A DNA stretch of 64,000 bases from the NCBI RefSeq assembly GCF_009757775.1, contig NZ_RHLK01000002.1, positions 124,001-188,000 on the forward strand, read 5' to 3'. The translations under genes and the position numbers were made by a program. The notes under the pieces were generated by a model. It ran no database searches. It saw only the letters and a program-made list of their open reading frames with translations, and had not been told where the DNA came from. Source of the DNA: Paenibacillus lutrae (GTDB lineage Bacteria > Bacillota > Bacilli > Paenibacillales > NBRC-103111). Shown here piece after piece: positions 7,448 through 16,933 of this stretch (within the stretch, counting starts at the first letter, position 1; every line of letters starts with the position of its first letter).

Positions 7448-7843
7448 CTAAGAGTCCGATTCGGAATCGGACGGTCTGTTCCGTTGTTTCCAGAACAAGG
7501 CACTGAGCATACGCTCCATCCATTCTTTATCCACATCGGTCAGCTGGATACCATCAAAAACAAGATCGTTGTCGTGCAGAAATCTCCGCAGATTAACAGG
7601 CGCCTTCGGTAAGTTCTCCTGAGCCTCCGGAGCTTCGAGATAGCCGGCAATCTTCATTAAATCCGCATAAGGAATATTAAGTCCTTCAGACAGTTTCATT
7701 AATACGTCCGGGGAAGGTGCATTGCGGTTCCCGTTCTCAAGTTGTGAAATGTAGCCGGCGGATACGCCTGAGCGGTCAGCCAGTTCACGGATTGTGTAGC
7801 CTTTAAGCTTGCGGAGATCTCTGAGTTTATCATAAAAAAACAT
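7448..7843 (-). CDS. XRE-family transcriptional regulator, copy 2
   Basis: This 131-residue paralogue differs from copy 1 at only a small number of scattered positions (for example NRNAPSPDVL for NRNVPSPEVL), and both end in a RPSDSES tail. The helix-turn-helix recognition segment is identical, so both proteins should bind the same DNA site. Differences concentrate in residues about 73-90 and at the C-terminus. It is transcribed away from the small XRE gene at 8033 through a shared 190-bp region that contains four copies of an operator-like motif. Confidence 0.88.
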   Translation of the reverse strand: MFFYDKLRDLRKLKGYTIRELADRSGVSAGYISQLENGNRNAPSPDVLMKLSEGLNIPYADLMKIAGYLEAPEAQENLPKAPVNLRRFLHDNDLVFDGIQLTDVDKEWMERMLSALFWKQRNRPSDSESDS

Positions 7844-7863
7844 AAGAAAACACCTTCGATCTG

Positions 7864-7998
7864 GTAAACATTAGTAAACAATTTTATCATAGCAGGGAAA
7901 ATAAGGTTTTTCAATTGTAAACGGCGGGAAGCATGACAAGACAAATGATTACAATAGTAAATTTATTTGTTTGCAATAGTAAAATAAAATGATAGAAT
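7864..7998. promoter_or_regulatory. Divergent promoter region with repeated operator motif, XRE copy 2 / small XRE gene
   Basis: GTAAACATTAGTAAAC lies at 7864-7879. CAATAGTAAA occurs at 7952-7961 and 7974-7983, 22 bp apart, about two helical turns. A plus-strand promoter reads TTGCAA (7971-7976), 16 bp, TAGAAT (7993-7998). One operator-like copy thus overlaps the -35, so binding there would repress the gene at 8033. Confidence 0.55.
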
Positions 7999-8032
7999 GG
8001 GATTTATTAGGAAATGGAAAAGAGGGGACGCT

Positions 8033-8239
8033 GTGCGAATTACCGCCAAATCGGAGGAACTTATTCGTAGAAGAATGCTGCTGGGCTTGACTCAAAGAGA
8101 ATTAGCCAGACTAACGGGGCTTAGCCATGCCTATATCTCGCTGGTTGAGAGATCGATGAAATCAATCGGACCAGGCGCTGCCAAGCGCCTCAGCAGTGTT
8201 CTCGGTAAACCGGTGGAAGAGCTGTTTACTATTCAATAA
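8033..8239 (+). CDS. Small XRE/HTH_3 DNA-binding protein
   Basis: The 68-residue protein is essentially one Cro/C1 domain. It has the LIRRRMLLGLTQRELARLTG helices, the recognition helix SHAYISLVERSMKSIGP, then a dimerising helix ending KPVEELFTI. GTG at 8033 behind AGAGGGG is chosen over ATG 7997, because that ATG falls in the -10 region. It faces the larger XRE regulator across a shared operator region. Such pairs often form a small regulatory switch, but the targets are unknown. Confidence 0.8.
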   Translation: MRITAKSEELIRRRMLLGLTQRELARLTGLSHAYISLVERSMKSIGPGAAKRLSSVLGKPVEELFTIQ

Positions 8240-8245
8240 CGATAA

Positions 8246-8284
8246 AAAGCGATGCGGGCTGGGGCAGCCTGCATCGCTTTTCTT
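8246..8284 (+). terminator. Terminator of the small XRE gene
   Basis: AAAGCGATGCGGGCT pairs with AGCCTGCATCGCTTT around a five-base loop and is followed by TTCTT. Confidence 0.88.
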
Positions 8285-8340
8285 AAGCAGAGATTCTTTT
8301 TTAGAGCGATTGCCTATTGCTCTTCTATGTACGCTGCTAA

Positions 8341-9477
8341 TCAGGCTCCGAAACGGACGACCTTGTTCTTACCGGTTTTTTTGGCTTTGTACATGGCCTC
8401 ATCTGCCTGTTTAACGAGCTGCTGCGCAGTATTGCCTTTCTTGAAGCTGCTGTATCCCATGCTGACGGTCACAATGGTCTCTTCCTCAATGCGTCTGCGT
8501 ATATTCTCGGCCAGTTTAGCCGGTGAAGTATCGGGATCTGTAATAAGCACGACAAGCTCTTCTCCGCCATAGCGTCCCACAATTCCGCTGTCCTCCGCTT
8601 CCTGCTGCATGATGAGCGCGACCTGCTTGAGCATTTCATCCCCCATGTGATGTCCTTTGGTATCGTTAAGTTTCTTGAAATTGTCGATGTCGCTGAACAG
8701 AACGGCCACTTTCTTGTTGAGCCGGATATATTGAGCAACCCGCTTGTCAAAATATTTGCGGGTGTATACTTTGGTTAGTCCGTCCGTAATGGAGGATTGG
8801 TAGATCGCCTGCATAAGCTCAACAATCCGGTCAAACAAAAGAAGAAAGAGAATGCATATGTATCCGATAGGGAGAAACCATTCCGCAAGCGTCAGCCACT
8901 TATGTTCCCCTGCGAACATGTAGGTGTTAATGGTATGAGCCGTTTGTTTGGCGAAGAAAAGGGTCATGATCGTTTGAAACTTGCCCTGCTGCCCGACCAT
9001 CGGTGTGATCATATAAGCGCACACAAAGATTAAGACGAACATGTAGAGGTTGATAGGCAGATCGGCAAGTAAGGCCGCCTGCTGCGCATTGCCGCTCGTC
9101 GTGGGATAGAAATGAAAGACAGACACGCCCAGCGCAAGAACAATGAGTCCGCAGAAATAAATATACTGGCGTCTTTTAGTCGGATTATAGAGCTGATAAA
9201 TGCCCAGGTTAACCAAGACGAAAGATACCGCCTGCAGAAGGTCATCGAAGAATCCCGTCAGATCGTTCAATCCACCGGTTGCTTGCCAGTAAAGCCGCAG
9301 CATATTATGGATCAGCATGAGGATGATGGAGAGTGTCATAGAAAAGTAGGCTTTTTTACGACGGGTGTAATAGAGCCTTCCAGAAATAAACAGCATAAGA
9401 GCCAGAATTACAAGGATCATGGAGGTGGCGGTATCGGGCCCCCATGCTTCAATCGGCGCATTCCACAAGATCAACAT
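8341..9477 (-). CDS. Membrane-bound diguanylate cyclase (GGDEF)
   Basis: The protein has 378 residues. The N-terminal half (to about residue 215) contains seven or eight hydrophobic segments and probably senses a signal in the membrane. The C-terminal GGDEF domain begins at SITDGLTKVYTRKYFDK and has the catalytic motif GGEEL (in GRYGGEELVVLI). It condenses two GTP molecules to cyclic di-GMP. The GGEEL variant is normally active. The start ATG follows CGGAGGA. The gene is transcribed alone. No effector or phosphodiesterase is nearby. Confidence 0.9.
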   Translation of the reverse strand: MLILWNAPIEAWGPDTATSMILVILALMLFISGRLYYTRRKKAYFSMTLSIILMLIHNMLRLYWQATGGLNDLTGFFDDLLQAVSFVLVNLGIYQLYNPTKRRQYIYFCGLIVLALGVSVFHFYPTTSGNAQQAALLADLPINLYMFVLIFVCAYMITPMVGQQGKFQTIMTLFFAKQTAHTINTYMFAGEHKWLTLAEWFLPIGYICILFLLLFDRIVELMQAIYQSSITDGLTKVYTRKYFDKRVAQYIRLNKKVAVLFSDIDNFKKLNDTKGHHMGDEMLKQVALIMQQEAEDSGIVGRYGGEELVVLITDPDTSPAKLAENIRRRIEEETIVTVSMGYSSFKKGNTAQQLVKQADEAMYKAKKTGKNKVVRFGA

Positions 9478-9744
9478 TCCTCCGATTTGGTCCGTTCCAG
9501 ATAACGGAAACAGTCAAATGTACGTTCGTATTTGCAGTTTTTTTCATTATAGCAAAAACCCAATTGCAGCAAAATAGGCTTCTTTCCAAAATGTTACATT
9601 TCGTTGATTTGTCTATACGCTGAGGAGGTGGTGTTCCCTTTTCTATTGATCCTGCAGCAGGTACAATAAGAAGAGGTCCAGCGTATCATGATAGAAGCTA
9701 CAGCTGCACAGAAAAGGCCGCAATAGGAGCAGGAGTGTGCATCA

Positions 9745-10869
9745 ATGAATATTTTGCAAGCGTTATTTTTTCCTCCGGATCAGCCGGGCGGAGTTTCTTC
9801 CATGGTTCCTTATACGACGGAAAAATTCAATAAAAGAGGCTGGGAGATGGAATTATTCTCGCTCCCTAAACGGTTGAGAGGCAAAGGGACAGAGCCGGTG
9901 GGCTTTACGACTTTCGACTTGTCCCGTTACGGAGAAAATCCAATTATCGATAAATACGTACAAACTTATAAAGACTACATCTGGTGGACAAAGCTCCGCA
10001 TCCGCAAAAAATATGATCTTATTCATGCCCATCATCCGATTGCCGCATTAGCTATGAAGGAAGTTTTTCCGGATACGCCGGTAATTGTGACCATTCACTC
10101 CAGTTATGAGCGCGAGCTTCTCCTCAACGGAAAAATCGCAGATGGAGGACCGGAACAGCTCTTCTTGACCTCGATCTACGGGGAACTGGAATCCAAGCTG
10201 GATCAAATTCTGACTGTCTCGAATTCGTTTAAGCAGTACATAAGTGAGTTCATTCAAGATCCCGAACGGGTAGGCGTGATTCCGAACGGTTATGACGAGA
10301 AGCGTTTTCGTCCTATTTCTCATGAGAACGAGGTCGCGCAGCTCATTACGGTCTGCCGTCTCGTACCGGCCAAAGGACTGGAGACCCTTCTGGAGGCATG
10401 CGCCAAATTGAAGGAACGCGGTCATCCGTTCGTTCTGCATATTATCGGGGACGGCCCTTCGCGTACGGAGCTGGAGGAGCTGGCAAGGGAATTGAATCTG
10501 TATGAGGAGATCATTTTCTACGGTTATATGCTGCATCCGGAGGAATTCATGCCTTTCTTTGACATCTTCGTACTTCCTTCAAAAGCGGAAGCGTTCGGCT
10601 CCGTATTCGCTGAAGCGGCTCTGTGCCTGCTTGCGCTCGTCGGGACCAATGTAGGCGGGATTGCCGAGCAGATCGAGAACGGGCGCAACGGGCTGTTAGT
10701 GGAGCCGGGGGATGCGGCCGGACTCAGCGTTGCCCTGGAGAAGGTGGTGGTCGATCCCTCCTACCGGTACCAGCTGGCAAGAGCTGCATCCGATAAGGCG
10801 CGCAAATCGTATTCACTCAACCGCGTGATGCGTCAGCTGCGCAGTGTATACGAGAGGTACGAACAATGA
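9745..10869 (+). CDS. Glycosyltransferase family 4
   Basis: The 374-residue protein has the GT-B fold. The N-terminal domain begins MNILQALFFPPDQPGGVSSM, with the glycine loop for acceptor handling. The C-terminal nucleotide-sugar domain has VCRLVPAKGLETLLEA and the E-x7-E motif in SKAEAFGSVFAEAALC. These enzymes move sugar from a nucleotide sugar to lipid, polysaccharide or small-molecule acceptors at the cytoplasmic face of the membrane. The substrate cannot be told. It precedes the YhaO-like gene by 43 bp and may be cotranscribed, although no functional link is apparent. Confidence 0.9.
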   Translation: MNILQALFFPPDQPGGVSSMVPYTTEKFNKRGWEMELFSLPKRLRGKGTEPVGFTTFDLSRYGENPIIDKYVQTYKDYIWWTKLRIRKKYDLIHAHHPIAALAMKEVFPDTPVIVTIHSSYERELLLNGKIADGGPEQLFLTSIYGELESKLDQILTVSNSFKQYISEFIQDPERVGVIPNGYDEKRFRPISHENEVAQLITVCRLVPAKGLETLLEACAKLKERGHPFVLHIIGDGPSRTELEELARELNLYEEIIFYGYMLHPEEFMPFFDIFVLPSKAEAFGSVFAEAALCLLALVGTNVGGIAEQIENGRNGLLVEPGDAAGLSVALEKVVVDPSYRYQLARAASDKARKSYSLNRVMRQLRSVYERYEQ

Positions 10870-10912
10870 GAATGCCGTCATCGTCTATTCCTCGGATAGG
10901 GGAGGAAAAGGA

Positions 10913-12331
10913 ATGAAACCGCTGAAATTTATGCATGCCGCCGACCTTCATTTGGACAGTGCATTCAAAGGCATGCATACCGTTCCAGGTCCGATTCGTG
11001 AAGTGATTCGTGAATCGACTTTTACTGCGCTTGGCAGGCTGGTACGTCTGGCAATTCGGGAGAACGTCGATTTTGTAGTCTTTAGCGGCGATATCTACGA
11101 CACCGCGGACCGTTCATTGCGTGCCCAGCTGCGTTTTCGCAGCGCATTGGCGGAGCTGGACAAGGCGGGAATCCCGTCCTTTGTTATCCACGGGAATCAT
11201 GATCCGGCAGATGGACGGGCAGCCCGGCTTGATTGGCCTCCATCGGTCCATGTGTATGCGGCCGGCGGAACTGTAGAGACGGTGCCGGTATTCAAAGAAG
11301 ATCGCGGCACGATTGCTCACGTACATGGCATCTCTTATCCCACAGCAGCTGTCCTGGACAACTATGCGCTGAGATTTAACGGCAAGGATGCTTCGGTATA
11401 CCAGATTGCTTTACTTCATACGAATGTAGACGGGAACCCGGGCTTTGATAATTATGCACCCTGCAGCAGGCAGGATCTTATCGGCAGAGGAATCGATTAT
11501 TGGGCCCTGGGGCATATCCATACAAGAGAAGTGCTGAATGAGTCGCCTCTGGCTGTATATCCCGGTAACATTCAAGGTCGCAGTATACGGGAATGCGGGG
11601 AAAGGGGCTGTTATATCGTTCATGTCGATGAACACGGCTGCGCCCAACTGGCCTTTCACACGCTCGATGCTGTCCGGTGGGAACAGGCTGATTTGTCCAT
11701 TGAGGGGATAACTACCGAACAGGAGCTCCATGAGGGTCTTGATGGCCTGCTGGACGAGCTTAGGGCCGGGGCCGGAGGCAGGCCTGTAATTGTGAGGCTT
11801 GCTTTGACCGGACGAGGTCCGCTGCATTTGCGGCTTCAGAGTGGAAGTACGCTCACGGATTTGGTGCGTGAGCTGAGGGACAGTGAAGCGGCTAAATTCG
11901 GGGCGGGCTCTCTCAGCACGGGTTCGGACCGTGAACAGGAGCAGTCCGGCTATTCGGAGGATAAATACCGGGAGGGGTATGGGTCCGGCGAGACATTCTC
12001 TGTGCACAGAGGGAACAGGCAGGAGAGTCACCCGCCCTTTGTCTGGGTGGAGTCCATAGAGTCCCATACGGGACAAGATCTGGATCTGGACCAGCTTCTG
12101 ACAGAAGAAAGCTTCATGGGTGATCTTCTCCGGCTGGCCGAAGAATTGGCGGCGGATGAGAAGAAGCTGGAAGCCTTCGCGGCGGAAGCACTTCACCCGC
12201 TCATGTCACAGCCGGGTGCGGCGAAGCTCTTCGGCGGCAGAGCGGCAGAGGATGAACTTCAAGAATGGCTGCGTGCTGCGCGGGAGCTGGCTCTCGATCT
12301 GCTGGTGGCTGGCGGGGGGCGGGAGCGATGA
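10913..12331 (+). CDS. yhaO: DNA repair exonuclease, SbcD/Mre11-like (YhaO)
   Basis: The protein has 472 residues. The calcineurin-type phosphoesterase motifs appear in order: MHAADLHLD, FSGDIYD, VIHGNHDP, LLHTN and WALGHIH. These bind two metals, usually Mn2+, for 3'-5' nuclease action. The C-terminal part is variable and contains a charged linker. In Bacillus, YhaO pairs with YhaN; here the partner start codon overlaps this stop (ATGA), so the two are translationally coupled. ATG 10913 follows GGAGGAAAAGG. It probably acts with YhaN on DNA ends in the cytoplasm. Confidence 0.88.
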   Translation: MKPLKFMHAADLHLDSAFKGMHTVPGPIREVIRESTFTALGRLVRLAIRENVDFVVFSGDIYDTADRSLRAQLRFRSALAELDKAGIPSFVIHGNHDPADGRAARLDWPPSVHVYAAGGTVETVPVFKEDRGTIAHVHGISYPTAAVLDNYALRFNGKDASVYQIALLHTNVDGNPGFDNYAPCSRQDLIGRGIDYWALGHIHTREVLNESPLAVYPGNIQGRSIRECGERGCYIVHVDEHGCAQLAFHTLDAVRWEQADLSIEGITTEQELHEGLDGLLDELRAGAGGRPVIVRLALTGRGPLHLRLQSGSTLTDLVRELRDSEAAKFGAGSLSTGSDREQEQSGYSEDKYREGYGSGETFSVHRGNRQESHPPFVWVESIESHTGQDLDLDQLLTEESFMGDLLRLAEELAADEKKLEAFAAEALHPLMSQPGAAKLFGGRAAEDELQEWLRAARELALDLLVAGGGRER

Positions 12332-15300
12332 TCATCACAGAGATTCGGATCCGAGGCTTCGGCGCGCTGCATGAGCGGGCTTATCGTTTGCATCCGCAGC
12401 TGAATGTGCTGTACGGGCCCAATGAAGCGGGGAAAAGTACGCTGCTCGGTTTTATCCGGGCCGTCTTGTTCGGTTTCCCTACGAGAGCTCAGTCAGCCGA
12501 GAGGTATGAGCCTGAGGCAGGGGGCCCTCATGGCGGATCTTTAATGCTCGAAGATGAGCTGGGTCGGAGCATTCTGGTGGAAAGGTACGCCGAATCCGGC
12601 GGTCCGGGGCGTTCTCCCGCTGCCGGGAGCGTGAAAGTTACGCTATTCGACGGGACCACTGGCGGGGAAGAACTGCTTCGCGACCTGCTTGGAGGCTTGT
12701 CCGCCGAGCTGTTTCGCAGCCTGTTTGCTTTCGGTCTGGGAGAGCTTCAGGAGCTCAGGACGCTGCAGAGTGATGAAATCGGAGGCTACCTGTATGGAGC
12801 AGGCTTCGGAGTCAGCGGAAGCACGGTTGTGGAAGGGGAGCGTAAGCTCTCGGCCCGTGCAGATACGGTCTATAAGCCAAGGGGACGCAACCAGGAACTC
12901 AACCGGAGCATACGCGCTTACGAAGAGCTTCGTGCCGGCAGACTCCGCACCCGGGATGAAATCGCCCGGTACGAAGAGGCGCTCGAAGAAATGCGCGGGC
13001 TGGAGCACCGGCTGGAGAGTACAGAGCGGGAGCGCAGGGAGGTCATGGTTCAACTGGATTGGGTGAGCCGCTGTGTGAATGCCTATGAACCGTGGCTGAA
13101 ATTGCGCCAAACAGCCGAAGAATTGGACAGATTGCCGGAGATTCCGGACTTTCCCGTCCAGGCAGTAGAGCGCTATGAAACGCTTCGGCAGGAACTGGAC
13201 GCGCTGGAAGACGTGCAGCGAACCGAGCGGGAGAGAATCCGGGAATTCAGCCGGCGTATGCAGAACTTGCAGGCTGATCCGGACCTGCTGGAAGGGGCGA
13301 CCGAGCTCAGTTCCCTGCAGGAAGGAGCCGCCGAGTACCGTACAGGGCTGCGCGCGGTGATTGAGCTGGAGACGGAGCGGAATCACCACAGCAGCGAGCT
13401 GGAGGCGCTGTTGCGGGAACTGGATGAAGACTGGACAGAGGCCGACTTGAAGAACTTTCCGGTATCCGTCGGAATGAAGGAAGAGATCCGTGCGTCCAAA
13501 GAAGCTTTTGGGAAGTGGGACGGGGAGCGCCGACTTCTTGACGCGGAACGAAGCCGTTTGTTTAACAGACGGGAAGATCTGGGCCGCGAGCTGGCGGACA
13601 AGCAGCTTGAATGGAGTGAGTGGCTGAGGCTTTCAGGTCTGCGCGAAGAGAATCCGGGAGCAAGAACCGCGGAAGAAGCGGCTCTTCTCCGCAGACTGGC
13701 GGCAGATTATGCGCAGTGGAAGCTGCTCCAGGGGGAAGCGGAGCAAAGGTTCCGGATGCGCGAGGAAGAGAAGCGGCGGGAGGACGAGCTCCGGAGACTC
13801 TCCGAGGAGCGCAGCAGCGAATCGGCCGCCTTGTATCGCCGCATCGCTTCGGCAGCCGCAGCGATGACCGTACTTCTGCCGGCTGCGATGGTGCTGCTGG
13901 GCCAATATGCCGCAGCCGCAGTGATCTTTGCTCTGCTCGCAGCTACTACGATCTGGCTGCTGCGGGGCCCGAAGAAACCGAAAGGGCGGGGGGCTGAACG
14001 CTCGGAGGGGACTGCCGAGGACGCTCATGCGTCCCGGCGGACCCGAAGCGGAGCGAACAAGCTCCACTCTGATGCAGAGGTTTCCCGCTTAAGCCGTTCA
14101 ACCCGTTACATGGATGAGGCTGCGTCTGGTGAGGCTGCGGAGATTCATACTGCCGCTCTGCAGACCCGGCTTCAGGAAGCGCTCGGCCTCCTGCTTGGCT
14201 CCCGGACCAGGGGCTCGGCGGCCGGGGAGGAGGCGGCAGCGGGGTATTCCCGGATGGGAGCGAGCATGTCGGCTGATGAACATAATCGGCAGGGCTCTGC
14301 TGCAGCTACGGCAGCTTCAGGAGCGCGGGAAGCCGCCCTTCCTTCCTGGCCCGATACGCGCCACTGGCTCCAGACAGAGCTGGAGAGCTGGCAGACGGGC
14401 ACAGATTTATGGGCCCAGCACCGGGCCGAAATGGAGCGCCGCCGCGCCAGGCTCGAAGATCTCAAGCAGGAGCTGCAGGCAGCTCAGCGGCAAGAGACTC
14501 TGCTGGAGGAGCGCAGCCGGGAGCTGGAGGAGCACGCTTCAGGCGATCAGGAGCGGTGGAGCCGCTGGCTGCTTGAGCGGAAGCTGAGGCCGCATCTGTC
14601 CCCGGAAGCGGCGCTCGACTCGCTGCAGCTGATCAGCCGAGGTCACGCCCTGCAGCAGCGGATGACCGCCCATTCCGCCAAGCTGGCAGCGCTGAAGCAG
14701 TCGGCGGAGGCTTTCGAAGAGCGGGCAAGACGGCTCCTCGGCGAAGCCGGGGCTGCCGATCCGCTGCTCGGCCTCAAGCGCCGTGCCGAGCAGATGGCGG
14801 AGCAGCGGGAGCTGCTCGCAGAGCGTGAGCGCCTGGCCGCTCAGGCGGCGGAGGCAGCGCGGCTCGAGACGGCTGCGGGCGAGCAGGCGCAGCGGGTCCG
14901 CGGACGCCTGCAGTCGCTGCTGCGCGAGGCACATGCGGACGGCGAAGAAGCGCTTCGCCGGGAAGCAGTGCGCCAGGCGCGCCGGGCGGAGCTGTCCGCA
15001 GAGGCTAAGCTGCTCGCCGGTGCGGTGGATGCGCATGCCAAGGCGGCAAGCCGGGCGCAGCTAAGCGAAGCGCTGTCCGCCGCCGATAGGGACAAACTGA
15101 CGGCAAGCGAGGCGGAGCTGTCCGCACGGGCGGCTGCGCTGGAGGCGGAAAGCAATGCCCTGCGGGACCGCCGCGGACGGCTTGCTGGCGAGCTGGAGAA
15201 GCTGGAAGACGGCGGAGAGCAGGCCGCCCATCTTCAGCGCTGTGAGGAACAGCTCGCGGAAGTCCGTGAGCTTGGCGGCAGGTACGCCGTGCTGGCTCTG

Positions 15301-15741
15301 GCTTCGCTGCTTGTGAAGCGGACACGCGAACGCTGTGAGAGCGAGCGCCAGCCGGGCGTGCTGCAGCGCGCGTCCGCGAGCTTCGCCGAGATGACCGGCG
15401 GCCGCTTCATCCGTGTGACGGCCCCGCTGGGCCAGCAGAAGCTGTATGCGGTGCGGGCGGACGGGCGGCAGGTGGACACGGGCAAGCTGAGCCGCGGAAC
15501 GGCGGAGCAGCTATACTTGGCTATGCGCTTTGCGCTGGTCGGGGAATTTGCGGGCAAAGTGGTTTTGCCGCTTGTGTTTGATGATATTTTCGTTAATTTT
15601 GACCGTCAGCGTATGGAGGGAGCCCTTCGTTTGTTGGAAGGGATGAGCGCGGGCCGCCAAATTCTTCTGTTTACCTGTCATGAGCATGTTAGCGAAGCTG
15701 CTGTAAGCACATCTCCGGCTGCACATCTAATCAAACTATAA
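12328..15741 (+). CDS. yhaN: SbcC/Rad50-like AAA ATPase (YhaN)
   Basis: The protein has 1137 residues. A Walker A (LYGPNEAGKSTL, about residues 29-40) sits in a RecF/SMC-type N-terminal half. Long coiled coils follow, with a pair of hydrophobic segments near residues 510-555. After more Ala/Glu/Arg-rich coiled coil, the C-terminal half carries the signature LSRGTAEQLYLAMRFAL and Walker B LPLVFDDIFVNFD. The membrane-like segments in the coil are a known feature of YhaN proteins and suggest membrane association. With YhaO it forms a DNA-end-processing complex. The GC content of the coil-coding stretch near 14.2-15.4 kb is visibly higher than its surroundings. Confidence 0.88.
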   Translation: MIITEIRIRGFGALHERAYRLHPQLNVLYGPNEAGKSTLLGFIRAVLFGFPTRAQSAERYEPEAGGPHGGSLMLEDELGRSILVERYAESGGPGRSPAAGSVKVTLFDGTTGGEELLRDLLGGLSAELFRSLFAFGLGELQELRTLQSDEIGGYLYGAGFGVSGSTVVEGERKLSARADTVYKPRGRNQELNRSIRAYEELRAGRLRTRDEIARYEEALEEMRGLEHRLESTERERREVMVQLDWVSRCVNAYEPWLKLRQTAEELDRLPEIPDFPVQAVERYETLRQELDALEDVQRTERERIREFSRRMQNLQADPDLLEGATELSSLQEGAAEYRTGLRAVIELETERNHHSSELEALLRELDEDWTEADLKNFPVSVGMKEEIRASKEAFGKWDGERRLLDAERSRLFNRREDLGRELADKQLEWSEWLRLSGLREENPGARTAEEAALLRRLAADYAQWKLLQGEAEQRFRMREEEKRREDELRRLSEERSSESAALYRRIASAAAAMTVLLPAAMVLLGQYAAAAVIFALLAATTIWLLRGPKKPKGRGAERSEGTAEDAHASRRTRSGANKLHSDAEVSRLSRSTRYMDEAASGEAAEIHTAALQTRLQEALGLLLGSRTRGSAAGEEAAAGYSRMGASMSADEHNRQGSAAATAASGAREAALPSWPDTRHWLQTELESWQTGTDLWAQHRAEMERRRARLEDLKQELQAAQRQETLLEERSRELEEHASGDQERWSRWLLERKLRPHLSPEAALDSLQLISRGHALQQRMTAHSAKLAALKQSAEAFEERARRLLGEAGAADPLLGLKRRAEQMAEQRELLAERERLAAQAAEAARLETAAGEQAQRVRGRLQSLLREAHADGEEALRREAVRQARRAELSAEAKLLAGAVDAHAKAASRAQLSEALSAADRDKLTASEAELSARAAALEAESNALRDRRGRLAGELEKLEDGGEQAAHLQRCEEQLAEVRELGGRYAVLALASLLVKRTRERCESERQPGVLQRASASFAEMTGGRFIRVTAPLGQQKLYAVRADGRQVDTGKLSRGTAEQLYLAMRFALVGEFAGKVVLPLVFDDIFVNFDRQRMEGALRLLEGMSAGRQILLFTCHEHVSEAAVSTSPAAHLIKL

Positions 15742-15760
15742 ACGTTTCATACAAGCCGGA

Positions 15761-15806
15761 AAAAGACCTCCGGAGATCACCCGCAGGTGGTCCCGGAGGT
15801 CTTTTT
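15761..15806. terminator. Shared terminator of yhaN and the ger operon
   Basis: AAAAGACCTCCGG pairs with CCGGAGGTCTTTTT, so it has A- and T-runs on both sides and can end transcription from both directions. Confidence 0.88.
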
Positions 15807-15868
15807 CGTCTGGTCTTAACCTTGAACAGGACCAGGACTAAGCTTGCTGTACATGAGAACCGTGTGTG

Positions 15869-16933
15869 CTAATCCCTTTTTCCGGCGGGTGACAGAATAT
15901 CCAATTTAACTTCCAAGGAGACATCCAGCTTTTTTATTTTTTCTTCCCAGTCGCTTGTGTCCCATCCTCTACTCTGGAATTTTTCTCCCAGCCCAAGAAT
16001 GTCGAGCCCTTTGGCCTTGGTTCTGTTTATGATGCGGGTTAATTCCTTCTCCCAATAGCGGTTCGCTTTCTCTTCCAGCGCTAGAATATTGGAGTATGGG
16101 CTCTTTTCTTTGCTTTCCAATATTTCGCATTGAATGCGGTAAACGAGATGGACCCTCTCGGGGGTTAGGCTGATTTTACGGCGGACTGAACCGATCTGGA
16201 CAGAGGTTTGGTGTTCGGGGTCCAAATAAAGGATAACCTGCTGGGAGTCTTTTCCGTACAAAATATTAAATAGCCTAGACTCAATTCCATCCAGCTGCGT
16301 AACTAGCTTATCTTTCAACAGGAAGCTTTCTCCTTCAAAGTTCAGCTCTCCCTCGATCATTTTGAACCGGTTCAAGTGGATGCTTTTAAATGAACTCGTA
16401 GCGTATTTATTTACCTGCCAGAGGCGGGTCGGAATATAAGCGGGCACGAATGCATGGCCTTTGGAAGCAAACCGGTTCAGACTTCCCTGATCCTTCCTGA
16501 GAAGTTCCTTCGGATCTGGAGTGATGAGCACATGCACCGTCTGATCAATGTAAGGGGAGCGGACAAGGAAATCCAGGTAAGGCGAAATGCCGCTGCGGGC
16601 GAGTTTTTCACCAAAAACAACAAACGTCACCTTATCCAGCGAAAGCTGTTTTTGAAGCCGCATTCTGATCTTACGCAGGCATTCCGGGATGTCTGCTCCT
16701 CTTGCTGTACGGATCAGGAACTTCTGCTCTTGGGTTTTGGAGGAGTCTTCCGAGCCCCCACCACTTCCGGACATATCGATTTCCATGAGATTAATCTCCA
16801 GCTCGCCTGTATCTGTCCGATCCAGCCCGAAGCCGACGATAAAAGCCTGTTCCCGGATTTCCGTAATATCCATACAGCTTGTAAGGCCAAGGGACAGGAG
16901 CAGAGCGGTCAGAACCCGCAGGAGGCGCTTCAT
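15869..16933 (-). CDS. Spore germination lipoprotein, Ger(x)C family
   Basis: The 354-residue protein has a lipoprotein signal with lipobox LTSC (cysteine 20), followed by MDITEIREQAFIVGFGLD, the characteristic start of GerAC/GerBC/GerKC proteins. It is the outer-face subunit of the nutrient germinant receptor in the spore inner membrane. It is the third gene of an A-B-C operon, with its start overlapping the stop of the B subunit by 4 bp. Length is slightly below the usual 370-400 residues. The germinant recognised cannot be inferred. Confidence 0.93.
   Translation of the reverse strand: MKRLLRVLTALLLSLGLTSCMDITEIREQAFIVGFGLDRTDTGELEINLMEIDMSGSGGGSEDSSKTQEQKFLIRTARGADIPECLRKIRMRLQKQLSLDKVTFVVFGEKLARSGISPYLDFLVRSPYIDQTVHVLITPDPKELLRKDQGSLNRFASKGHAFVPAYIPTRLWQVNKYATSSFKSIHLNRFKMIEGELNFEGESFLLKDKLVTQLDGIESRLFNILYGKDSQQVILYLDPEHQTSVQIGSVRRKISLTPERVHLVYRIQCEILESKEKSPYSNILALEEKANRYWEKELTRIINRTKAKGLDILGLGEKFQSRGWDTSDWEEKIKKLDVSLEVKLDILSPAGKRD

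Noticed and set aside
9628-9669. A 13-codon hydrophobic peptide (VVFPFLLILQQVQ) before the glycosyltransferase
   Set aside because: Its GTG overlaps the TGAGGAGG site so spacing is wrong for initiation there; kept only as a note.
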